NCBI GenBank assembly: GCA_021783135.1
Contig: JAJXUE010000002.1
Span: 74,224 to 138,223, forward strand
From: Bacillota bacterium
GTDB lineage: Bacteria > Bacillota > Desulfitobacteriia > Desulfitobacteriales > JAJXUE01
Length of the DNA: 64,000 bases
Direction: 5' to 3'
Under the pieces are notes generated by a model, which saw nothing but the letters and a program-made list of their open reading frames with translations, was not told the DNA's origin and ran no database searches. The first letter of the stretch is position 1; every line of letters begins with the position of its first letter. The position numbers and the translations under genes were made by a program. This document shows positions 1 through 7,440 of the stretch, in pieces.

Positions 1-491
1 GTTGTAGCCGCATTGATTTGGTTTAATAAAGTAGTAAGGCCCGTTGCTACCGTAGGATCATTATTAAACGTTTGCGCCCGCAACACATATTGCTTCGCCG
101 TCGTAAGCTCCCGCAAATTAGCATAATTTAAAGCTGCCGCGTAAAGATATTGTGGGTTGTTGACAATAAATGGCCTTTCCAGCCTGGTTGCGGTGTACCA
201 ATGCTCCGCTTCACTGAACTTGCCTTCTTCGGTGAGACAGTACGCATATTGCCACATTAGCATGTAGCTGTCCGGATGCGATTCAAGCAGGGAGCTGAAA
301 ATCGGGGCAGCATCGGCAACTTTGCCCTGCTGGATCATACCGTTGGCCTGCTGATAAAGGTTATAGTAATTGGTGTATTGTGCATCCTGCTGTTGACCTA
401 TTTCGCTGGCAACAATTAAGCAGACGATTCCGATGCAAATTAGTACAAAGAAAACTAAATTACGTGTTTTACCATTTACACTAAAATTCAT
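1..491 (-). CDS. TPR-containing membrane-anchored protein, partial (3' end beyond window)
   Basis: The minus-strand frame opens with an ATG at 491, preceded by the ribosome site AAGGAG, and stays open to the window edge, so the C-terminus is missing. It starts MNFSVNGK and has one N-terminal membrane helix (about residues 10-30), followed by tetratricopeptide-like helices. The motifs DSYMLMWQYAY and ARL/TRLERP are shared with the genes at 6895-7440 and 56515-57036, so this is a third paralogue. Both complete paralogues are immediately followed by an O-antigen-ligase-like gene, so I infer one lies just outside the left edge. The molecular role is unknown. It could be an accessory or assembly factor for the ligase. 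Confidence 0.8.
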   Translation of the reverse strand, partial: MNFSVNGKTRNLVFFVLICIGIVCLIVASEIGQQQDAQYTNYYNLYQQANGMIQQGKVADAAPIFSSLLESHPDSYMLMWQYAYCLTEEGKFSEAEHWYTATRLERPFIVNNPQYLYAAALNYANLRELTTAKQYVLRAQTFNNDPTVATGLTTLLNQINAAT

Positions 492-653
492 ACCTAGCTC
501 CTTATTGTAAGATTTGACACGATATATGGTCTATACTGACTAACATAATTCTTTTCGACATTTGTTGCTAATTTCCTTCCCGAAGTTTAAGTCCAAATTC
601 TTCTTAGAGCAAACCTTAATAAGACCCGCGACTAAGACTCGAAAGGTGGCATT

Positions 654-700
654 AAAAAATTAAGGACCCATTCCCACCTTGATGGTAATGGGTCCTTAAT
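654..700 (-). terminator. Rho-independent terminator after the cytochrome gene
   Basis: A perfect 14-bp inverted repeat (659-672 with 687-700) is followed on the minus strand by a run of six T. It begins 15 bp after the stop of the multihaem cytochrome gene. Confidence 0.85.
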
Positions 701-714
701 CATATTGTTGCGTG

Positions 715-1848
715 TTACGAGCCGAACTTATTGCCGTGACAGGTACTACAGTATACCTTATTAACCATTTGCGTAGTCGGCCTATCGGTTATGAGCCTGT
801 CAATGCTATTGCCATTGTCTTTTACAGCTGTACTCTTGCTCGCCTCCGCTGACGTGGCTGCAGAGGCAACCCCGGGTCGAATGTCGTGGCAAGCCAAGCA
901 GTTTTGGATGCCTTTTTCCTTCTCAATCTGGCCGTGTGCCGCAATCCACGGAGTTTGATTAGCTTCTGTGCCATGATTGGGCGGCCGCTTGGTATGACAG
1001 TTCAAGCAGAATACATTTTCCCTGGCATATTGATCGACGGTCAGATTCTGATCTTGACCGGGATTCAGGAAACCATAGGAGTGGCATTTGTCGCACACCT
1101 TAATGTCCTTCTCCGCCTGAATACCGTGGTTATCGAGCCAATTAGGCATGTTCCTATGGCTGGCCGGTATCCCAATCTGACTATGGCAAGTAGTACAATT
1201 GGTTGGTTCACCCCGCTGCACATGGCACGCAATGCACGTGTCCATACGCGGACTAGAGTATGTTGGCACCATTTCTTTGGCCGCGAGCGCCACTGTCCAG
1301 TCATCAAACGGAATTACAGATGCCTTGCTCACACCACGTTCTGAAATCATGCCATGCGTTACACCCTTGTGACAATTAATACACAATACCCCTTTAGCAA
1401 TGTGCTTATCGTGAGGTATGATGATGTCCCCCGAGGGCGAGTACTGGCGATTTGCGGAGTGACACTGCAAACAGACGAGATTAGGAATGGTTTCTTCATC
1501 CCACGGATACTTAATCGGACTCGAATAGGTATGCGTGACATGCTGGTAAACCTGAACCATGGCATGCAGTTTATCTTTGATTAAATTTCCTATACCGGGA
1601 GCAATATGACAGTCAACACACGCTATCTGACTGTGGGCCGAGGCTTCCCAAGTCGTATATTCTGGACGCATTTCGTGACAGGTATTGCCGCAAAAACTTG
1701 ACTGCATCGTATATTCCAAAGCTCCTACCATTACAGCGCCAACAACTATGATGAAACCGCTGATTAGAATAATAAGCTTTAGTTTATCCTCTGTCTTTGA
1801 CAGGTCAAATTTCGGTATTTTACTTGTCATCTTTCTACCAACGGACAA
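715..1848 (-). CDS. NapC/NirT-type membrane-anchored decahaem cytochrome c
   Basis: A 377-residue protein with one N-terminal membrane anchor (about residues 23-45) and a long extracytoplasmic domain. It has nine CXXCH haem motifs (CVDCH, CLQCH, CINCH, CIACH, CTTCH, CDKCH, CLNCH, CLACH, CSTCH). A tenth, directly after the anchor, has the expanded form CGNTCH (CX3CH) followed by EM, the position of the first NapC/NrfH haem. NapC/NirT proteins take electrons from membrane quinol and pass them to extracytoplasmic partners. The partner is not encoded here, and no haem-maturation genes are in the window. I chose the TTG start at 1848 because GGAGGTG lies 6 bp upstream. The next in-frame ATG has no good ribosome site. 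The gene is monocistronic and ends in a strong terminator. Confidence 0.88.
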   Translation of the reverse strand: MSVGRKMTSKIPKFDLSKTEDKLKLIILISGFIIVVGAVMVGALEYTMQSSFCGNTCHEMRPEYTTWEASAHSQIACVDCHIAPGIGNLIKDKLHAMVQVYQHVTHTYSSPIKYPWDEETIPNLVCLQCHSANRQYSPSGDIIIPHDKHIAKGVLCINCHKGVTHGMISERGVSKASVIPFDDWTVALAAKEMVPTYSSPRMDTCIACHVQRGEPTNCTTCHSQIGIPASHRNMPNWLDNHGIQAEKDIKVCDKCHSYGFLNPGQDQNLTVDQYARENVFCLNCHTKRPPNHGTEANQTPWIAAHGQIEKEKGIQNCLACHDIRPGVASAATSAEASKSTAVKDNGNSIDRLITDRPTTQMVNKVYCSTCHGNKFGS

Positions 1849-1884
1849 TTAATTCACCTCCTTTTAATATTGCTTTTTATAAAA

Positions 1885-1900
1885 TGTGCAAATGTGCACA
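1885..1900. promoter_or_regulatory. Perfect inverted repeat upstream of the cytochrome gene (CRP/FNR-like candidate)
   Basis: TGTGCA-AATG-TGCACA is a perfect 6-4-6 inverted repeat 37 bp before the start codon. Its size and symmetry resemble CRP/FNR-family operators, but it matches neither consensus exactly. The regulator is unknown. Confidence 0.4.
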
Positions 1901-2077
1901 AATCTTTATAAAAATTAAAATCAACTAGCAAAGGTTGAAGCGACTTACTATATTCTCCACTTTTGCAACAAAATCCTGCCATTACCATCAACTAATTATT
2001 TTTAGTTACTTATGCCAACAATAACTACCATACTATTATTTACTATTCGTCAAACTACCATAAAACACCTGCCCTGT

Positions 2078-3208
2078 TCAATGTGTAACAGTGACATTAG
2101 TAACCGTAGTATTGCCGGCATCGTCTTGCACTTTGATAGGCAACAAGTTGGTGCCGGAGGTCAATTGCCAAACATAATTGATACTGCTTGCAGTCACTTT
2201 CTGCGGGGCTTGCGAGCCAAAGGTTACTAATAGGCCGTTGGCTAAATCGGCGTCTTGCAGTAAAACCTTCAAGGTGAGACTGGGTGAATTAGTGGTACTG
2301 GGTAACGGCATAGGCGTGTCGAACAGACCCAGTTGCGCAATATTAACCTGGGGCGGAGTTACATACGTAACTGCGGCTTGCTTCTCATCGTAGTAGAAAC
2401 CCCAGTCTGGATACCTTTCATCCACTATAATTTGATTGTAACCCGGGTATGTAAGCGGTACTGTTGCAGCATAAGTGCCGTCTGCGCCCACACTTGCTGA
2501 TACGCTGCCGTTAATAATCAGGCTCGCATTGGGTACTCCTCGGCCGCTCACGATAACACTTGCCTTATTGGTGACATTGGGCACGGTGACGGTCAAGTAA
2601 GGCTTTGGGGCGGACTTATTAACGGAAACTGTCGGGCTGTACCCCCCCACAGGCAGCTTTTGACCGACAATTTGCTTGCTTTGAACGGGCTGATACGGGT
2701 TGATCGGCTTTACCTTAGGCAACTGGGGCACGATATCCGGAGGCGGGGGGGGTATGGTTGGTAGCCCGTCTCGGGCCGATATGTTGGGGGGAATGATGTC
2801 CAAGTCCGCCACATCTTCCACACCAGCGGTGCTAATGGCTTCTACCCGCATAATCTGGCTGACAATGGTTCCTTTATAGGTCTGCGTAAATGTTCCATCC
2901 GCTTGCACAGCAACAGAGACCCCATTGATCAATAATGTGGCACCGGGATCAGTGCTGCCGGAAATCACCATGGTGGTATTGTTGACATATTTGGGGTCTG
3001 CCAGATGCAGACTGGGCGGAGTAGGTTTGACTATTATGGGCTTTGGACGCAACACAAAAAAACCTACTGCGAGGCAAACGATAACGACAAATCCAAGTAA
3101 GAATTTATGCTTTTTAAGCCATTGCGGAAACTGCCGCGGAAATTGTTTTATATTAGCCATTTTTTGTTTAAATGAGTTTACGATTGTGCCAAAAGGCATT
3201 AACTTCAT
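2078..3208 (-). CDS. Membrane-anchored protein with Ig-like (glucodextranase-B-type) repeats
   Basis: A 376-residue protein. A basic N-terminus and one membrane helix (about residues 37-55) precede an extracytoplasmic region. That region holds at least two similar beta-rich modules around the motifs GSTDPGATLLINGVSV...ADGTF and GRGVPNASLIINGSVS...ADGTY, separated by a proline-rich linker (about 140-180). A third module lies at the C-terminus. Such Ig-like folds are common in cell-surface or wall-associated proteins. No catalytic motif is visible. The ribosome site before the chosen ATG is weak. The exact role is unknown. Confidence 0.7.
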   Translation of the reverse strand: MKLMPFGTIVNSFKQKMANIKQFPRQFPQWLKKHKFLLGFVVIVCLAVGFFVLRPKPIIVKPTPPSLHLADPKYVNNTTMVISGSTDPGATLLINGVSVAVQADGTFTQTYKGTIVSQIMRVEAISTAGVEDVADLDIIPPNISARDGLPTIPPPPPDIVPQLPKVKPINPYQPVQSKQIVGQKLPVGGYSPTVSVNKSAPKPYLTVTVPNVTNKASVIVSGRGVPNASLIINGSVSASVGADGTYAATVPLTYPGYNQIIVDERYPDWGFYYDEKQAAVTYVTPPQVNIAQLGLFDTPMPLPSTTNSPSLTLKVLLQDADLANGLLVTFGSQAPQKVTASSINYVWQLTSGTNLLPIKVQDDAGNTTVTNVTVTH

Positions 3209-3387
3209 CAGTATTCACCAAATCTTTTCTTATTCAGTAATTTTATGCCATTGTTGCGATAAGATTTATTGCTCTCACAAACCAAGACGGCATTGTTCGC
3301 GAATTTTTTTGACTGTAGCATAGCTAGTGAATTATTCGACTCCAAAAACTAATATCCTGCAACTAATTTTGGCGGGATTTTGGCCAA

Positions 3388-3425
3388 TAAAAAACGCGCG
3401 CTCCTTTTTTAATCTGCAGCGCACG
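3388..3425 (-). terminator. Terminator after the dnaI-like gene
   Basis: An 8-bp stem (3395-3402 with 3418-3425, one wobble pair) is followed on the minus strand by six T. It lies downstream of the helicase-loader gene. The rest of the 3209-3496 interval shows nothing I can assign. Confidence 0.65.
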
Positions 3426-3496
3426 CATTCTAATACCAATGTTCGATATACTCGGCTATGGTTGTCAATTCTTTATCTAGCTTGAACCGGACAAAT

Positions 3497-4417
3497 TCAC
3501 TTTTTGTTCTCACGTGCTAAGTAGTTGGCCAGGCGAATATCTTGTTCCACGCAAATTTTGTAGATACGGCACATTTGCAAGATGCGGGATGAGGTGCGGT
3601 CCCCTAGGTATTCACCCAATTCATAAATATCCAGATTAGTGGTAATAATGGTGGGCAACTGATAATTCATCCGGTAATTAACAATTGAATAAATACGGTT
3701 TTTCGTCCAATCAGTGTAATTGTGCGCGCCCAAATCATCCAAAATCAAAACTGGCACAGTCCGAGCCGCGTCCAATAAGTCTTGCTCAGAATTTTCGGCA
3801 TCCTTGCGGCCAATACTTGCCCGCAATTCATCTAACAGATCGGGCACTACTAAAAAAAGCAGGTTTTTGTCAGCTGCCATGAGCGCGTTGGCAATGGCAC
3901 AGGCCAAAAAAGTTTTACCGGAGCCCACCGGCCCGGTAAACATCAAGCCCAAGGCTGTGCCTGTTTGCAGATAATCGTTAACAAAGTCCTGGGCCCCGTG
4001 TAAGGCCAACCTGGCAGATTCATAGTAGGAGCGGTTTTTTTCGTCGTCAGCCAGACAACGCGAATAATATTCGAGTACAAAAGTGTCAAAGGTATGCTGC
4101 ATCATGTTCGGGGAGATGCGAGCGTACTTAAATTTATTATATAGCTCTTTTTGTTGCATACACTGACACGGCCGCGCTAAATTCTCCTCGATTACAATGC
4201 CCCGATCCAAACATATCGGGCAATTGAATGCACTCATCCGCCTACCCTCAGAACGAGCATCATGTTGACTTGGTAGCATTGCTTTTGGCAGCATGGCAGC
4301 CTGGATTACAGCTTCTTGTCTTGCAGTTTCTTGTGTTGCAGTTTCTGGTGTTGCAGCTTCTGTTGTAGCACCTTGGGTCGTATGCTTAGCTAGTATATCC
4401 TTAATCGATTGCATCAT
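3497..4417 (-). CDS. dnaI: Primosomal helicase loader, DnaI/DnaC-type AAA+ ATPase
   Basis: A 306-residue protein. An N-terminal Thr/Gln/Glu-rich low-complexity stretch (about 15-50) precedes a zinc-binding-type motif CPICLDRG...CQC (about 65-85) and a AAA+ domain with Walker A GPVGSGKT and Walker B LILDDLGA. This is the layout of Bacillus DnaI, which loads the replicative helicase at origins and stalled forks. It lies 6 bp downstream of the dnaD-like gene, so the two are probably co-transcribed. The low-complexity N-terminus replaces the usual helicase-binding segment and is unusual. An IstB-type transposition helper is less likely, because the zinc motif and the dnaD neighbour fit DnaI. Confidence 0.85.
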   Translation of the reverse strand: MMQSIKDILAKHTTQGATTEAATPETATQETARQEAVIQAAMLPKAMLPSQHDARSEGRRMSAFNCPICLDRGIVIEENLARPCQCMQQKELYNKFKYARISPNMMQHTFDTFVLEYYSRCLADDEKNRSYYESARLALHGAQDFVNDYLQTGTALGLMFTGPVGSGKTFLACAIANALMAADKNLLFLVVPDLLDELRASIGRKDAENSEQDLLDAARTVPVLILDDLGAHNYTDWTKNRIYSIVNYRMNYQLPTIITTNLDIYELGEYLGDRTSSRILQMCRIYKICVEQDIRLANYLARENKK

Positions 4418-4423
4418 TCACCT

Positions 4424-5218
4424 CTATAAGTAGATGTCCTTATATTTATCCTTGAGCGACGGGCCTTTGGCTGGGCCGGTGCGCGGTTTTGCGGTCTTAG
4501 CTTGAGTCTGGCGGCTGGCTTGGAATCTGGCATCATCGGCAAATACTTCCTGGAGGCTGTGAAAATTCTTCTTATACCACTGCTGCAAAATCGAATTTAT
4601 ATAGCGCCAATTCGTGGTTTGATTCAGTACCGCTCGCTTGAGGGCTTCTAAAATAAGTTCGGACGGCAAATGGCAACCTTCGTGCCACTCAATAATATTG
4701 CTGCATTCAATTTCGGTCAAAGGGCGGCCAAATTCCTTTTCAAAGGACTTAACCAACATACCTGTGCCTGCGTCAAGTTTGCTGCTGCCTGAAACGGATT
4801 CAGGCACTTCAGCGGTGCTCTTGCTACTTTTGGCAACCTTAGTGCGTTCGAGCCAAGCCTTCGCTTTTTCCTGGGCCCAAATTTCAGACAATTTTTCCAT
4901 CAACCCAATCATACTATAGGCCGGTACCAAGGTGTGGTCTTCCGGCTCCAGTACTTTTTCCACACTCAGGAACTCTTGTTCTATCAGGCGGCCCAACATA
5001 TTTTCTACCCGCTCCGCTTCGGTTCCGAGCAGTTCCGCCAAGGTAGCCGGCGTCGGATAAGGCATTCTTTCCCGTAAACCAATGAGTTGTAACAGTAAAA
5101 TAAATTCCCCGTCTTGCAGGCCCAAGCGGGTATAATTTTGGAGTAAGAGCTTTGGGACTGCTACTGTCCCGTACGTCAAATCAGCGCCAAAGCTACCGCA
5201 GTGATCTTTCCCGGCCAT
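4424..5218 (-). CDS. dnaD: DnaD-family replication initiation protein
   Basis: About 264 residues. The N-terminal winged-helix region (VPKLLLQNYTRLGL...FILLLQLIGL) is typical of DnaD. A C-terminal DnaB/DnaD domain (about 150-230) ends in WRYINSILQQWYKKN, close to the family's YxxxILxxW signature. DnaD remodels origin DNA and helps DnaI load the helicase. I start at the ATG at 5218 because AAGGA is 9 bp upstream. A longer TTG start is possible. It pairs with the downstream helicase loader. Confidence 0.83.
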   Translation of the reverse strand: MAGKDHCGSFGADLTYGTVAVPKLLLQNYTRLGLQDGEFILLLQLIGLRERMPYPTPATLAELLGTEAERVENMLGRLIEQEFLSVEKVLEPEDHTLVPAYSMIGLMEKLSEIWAQEKAKAWLERTKVAKSSKSTAEVPESVSGSSKLDAGTGMLVKSFEKEFGRPLTEIECSNIIEWHEGCHLPSELILEALKRAVLNQTTNWRYINSILQQWYKKNFHSLQEVFADDARFQASRQTQAKTAKPRTGPAKGPSLKDKYKDIYL

Positions 5219-5323
5219 TTCAATCAATCCTTAAATCAAGTCTGAGTATGAAATATTCGCGAACACCGGGCATTCTCCTGCCTGTAAATACTGCCATAAT
5301 AAATTAGTAAATTGTAACTTGGC

Positions 5324-5836
5324 CTATTCCTGCCGAACCTCGATACTGCTGGCACCGGCAGAGATATTAAGGTCAACCGTACTGGCTGCGGTGGCGTAAT
5401 TAGCCGATGTATAGACAAAATTTGAGTTGCATGTCCGCGGCACCCGTGTTTAATTCCAGCGTGTTGACTTTAAGGTGAGACAGATCCAGCATTCCTTTTG
5501 CCGCTCCGGTATTAATCGCTAAATCAAGCGGTATTTTGTCGGTCAATTGCAATGCAAGTTTTTCGCCGCGCACATTGCCGGCAGTAAGCCGTCTAGGGCT
5601 GTTGAGAGTGAGCTTGGCAGTATTCATTTCCGGCACAAAGCTAACCGTTGGTCTGCCGCTGTAGGTGGTGAAGCTGCCTTGTGCAAAGCCTTGGTCAGTA
5701 GCACCAAGATTTAGTTCCGCGCCCAGAGCATTGATCTCCACACTGCCGCGACTAATCGAAGAGGAAAGCGGATAGTCCAGGTTTACGGTTGCGGCTGACT
5801 TTTGCCCCTACGGGAGCGATACAGACGTTTTGTCAT
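5324..5836 (-). pseudogene. Broken PspC / toast-rack (LiaF-like) envelope-stress protein
   Basis: An ATG at 5836 with an upstream GGGAAG begins MTKRLYRSRRG, the start of PspC-domain proteins. The frame then joins, out of phase, a toast-rack-type C-terminal domain (NLDYPLSSS...INALGAELNLG...DLAINTGAAKG...LNTGAADMQLKF). The membrane segments that should lie between are missing, which indicates an internal deletion. A second break near 5415 (four T where three would keep frame) cuts off the true ending DLNISAGASSIEVRQE, which is readable in the next frame to a stop at 5324. Two independent lesions make a real pseudogene more likely than a read error. Confidence 0.72.
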
Positions 5837-6074
5837 GCAGCAGTTTCTTCCCTTCTCTTCAATGTGTGGCACCTCATTGTGCGCCCAGACGTTATGTCCA
5901 TATTTTACCATAACTCACCAATAAAGAGTCTTTTTTTGAAGAATTTTTGGGTTATTTTGGGGTGATTTCAGTGAAGGTATTTTCCGTGCTAAGGTTAATT
6001 AAGCAGTAGGGCTAACTAACTCTTGTATTTTATGCAAGCGGCAAAGCCGGTAACACAAAAGGAGGGGTTAAACC

Positions 6075-6665
6075 TTGACTCACCGCGAGACGATTGCGCA
6101 GTTTATTCATAAAGTTGGTCTGCATCCTGCCTGGGGCGTCAATCATTGCCAGCGTGTCTACCACATGATTCCGGAAATTTGCGGCACTCATGCTTATGAT
6201 GATGAAGTAATCTTTATAGCAGCCATGCTGCATGACGTGGGCTCCTACCCAGGCTACGCCCTGCCCAACATGGATCACGCCTTGCGTTCCAAAGGCATAG
6301 TCGGCAATCTGCTTAATGAGCTCCATTATCCAGGCGAAAAAATTCCTTGTGTTTTAGAGGCAGTTGAAAGCCACATGTTTTATTCCGAACCTGGCCGCTC
6401 GATTGAGGCGATCCTGTTGCGCGATGCCGACATCCTCGATTTTTTAGGCAATATCGGGCTAGTCCGCTTGCTCAGTTTAGTCGGCCTTGATGAATGGGCG
6501 GCAACCCCGGAAGAAGCGTTGGAGCGAGCCAAAACTTTTGCTGAAGCGTTGCCGGGCAAACTGCAAACCAGAATTGCCAAGCGCATTGCGCTCAAACGCC
6601 GCGAAGAAACCTTGCGTTTCTTCAACGGCCTCAAACGCCAAACCGTTAATTACCTGTATCTGTAA
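6075..6665 (+). CDS. HD-domain metal-dependent phosphohydrolase
   Basis: A 196-residue protein with an HD superfamily domain: VNHCQRVYHM, then LHDVG (the HD pair, about residue 57), a later conserved His in AVESHMF and Asp in RDADILDFLG. These match the His, His-Asp, Asp metal-binding pattern. The substrate is not predictable; the family includes nucleotidases and small-molecule phosphohydrolases. The TTG start follows the strong ribosome site AAAGGAGGGG at about 8 bp. It stands alone, with a hairpin after it. Confidence 0.8.
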   Translation: MTHRETIAQFIHKVGLHPAWGVNHCQRVYHMIPEICGTHAYDDEVIFIAAMLHDVGSYPGYALPNMDHALRSKGIVGNLLNELHYPGEKIPCVLEAVESHMFYSEPGRSIEAILLRDADILDFLGNIGLVRLLSLVGLDEWAATPEEALERAKTFAEALPGKLQTRIAKRIALKRREETLRFFNGLKRQTVNYLYL

Positions 6666-6715
6666 CAGGAAGTACAACTATAAGTCCAACATCCGGACTC
6701 ACAACTGTGTAAATA

Positions 6716-6748
6716 TTAGGTGCAGCGAGTTGGAAAGACTGCACCTAA
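6716..6748 (+). terminator. Hairpin after the HD hydrolase gene
   Basis: A 10-bp perfect inverted repeat (6716-6725 with 6739-6748). It lacks a T run on the plus strand, so it is only a possible terminator. Confidence 0.4.
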
Positions 6749-6808
6749 CCCCCTGTGACGCAGGAAATTAGATAAATTTGTCGAAACACTTCGGGATACT
6801 GTCGAGTT

Positions 6809-6844
6809 ACTTATCGAAGTGCTTATCGAAGTACTTATCGAAAA
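6809..6844 (+). repeat. Three tandem 12-bp units
   Basis: The unit (A/G)CTTATCGAAGT is repeated at 6809-6820, 6821-6832 and 6833-6844 (the last diverged at its end). It lies in the leader of the TPR/ligase operon, upstream of the chosen start codon. Confidence 0.7.
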
Positions 6845-6894
6845 ATATTTTCCGAAGCATTATTTCCAAGCGTCAAGTTTATATGGGGGTCGAC

Positions 6895-7440
6895 ATGAAT
6901 TTTCCGCAGTCGAGTAATCGTCACATCTCTGCCAAAGGGCGCACCACGTTGGTCAGCGCTTTGCTTGTAGGAGTATTAGTTGTATTTACAATTACTTTGC
7001 ACTTAGGTCAGCAGCAAGACAGCGTTTTTCTCAATGATAACAATCTGTTTCAAACGGCTTTGTCAGTCCAGACCCAAGACCCAACCCAAGCGGAGCCGTT
7101 GTTGCGACAATTGCTGGTGACCCATACTGACAGCTATTTACTCTTATGGGACTTGGCCGACGTCCTGGCGGCAGAGCACAAGTATGCTGAAGCGGCGCAA
7201 TATTACACCTTGGCCCGCCACGCACGGCCGATTCTAGTATCCGACCAACAATATCTTTTGTCATATGCCACCACCCTGTTTAACCTAGGTGAGCTTAAAC
7301 TAGCGCAGCAGTATTTGAGCCACGCCGGGCCCAATGTGTTCAGTTCTAACGATAACCCTCAGCTTACCCAGCAAGTTAACACGCTGCAACTGCAGATTGA
7401 CAAAACGCTTGCCAGCTCGATTGGAGGTGCCAAGCGATGA
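6895..7440 (+). CDS. TPR-containing membrane-anchored protein (second paralogue)
   Basis: About 181 residues with an N-terminal membrane helix (about 17-35) and tetratricopeptide-like repeats containing DSYLLLWDLAD, YAEAAQYYTLARHARP and QQYLLSYATTLFNLGE. A longer open frame exists upstream, but the ATG at 6895 is preceded by GGGGG at 7 bp and gives MNFPQSS, matching the start of the paralogue at 1-491. Its stop overlaps the ligase start by 4 bp (ATGA), so translation is probably coupled. It likely sits outside the cytoplasmic membrane and assists the ligase; this is inference from pairing. Confidence 0.8.
   Translation: MNFPQSSNRHISAKGRTTLVSALLVGVLVVFTITLHLGQQQDSVFLNDNNLFQTALSVQTQDPTQAEPLLRQLLVTHTDSYLLLWDLADVLAAEHKYAEAAQYYTLARHARPILVSDQQYLLSYATTLFNLGELKLAQQYLSHAGPNVFSSNDNPQLTQQVNTLQLQIDKTLASSIGGAKR

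Noticed and set aside
3497..5218. dnaI/dnaD-like genes as part of a prophage or plasmid
   Set aside because: There are no phage structural, integrase or partition genes around them; a chromosomal replication pair fits better.
7031..7264. 77-residue minus-strand frame within the TPR gene
   Set aside because: It is the reverse-strand shadow of a well-supported coding gene.
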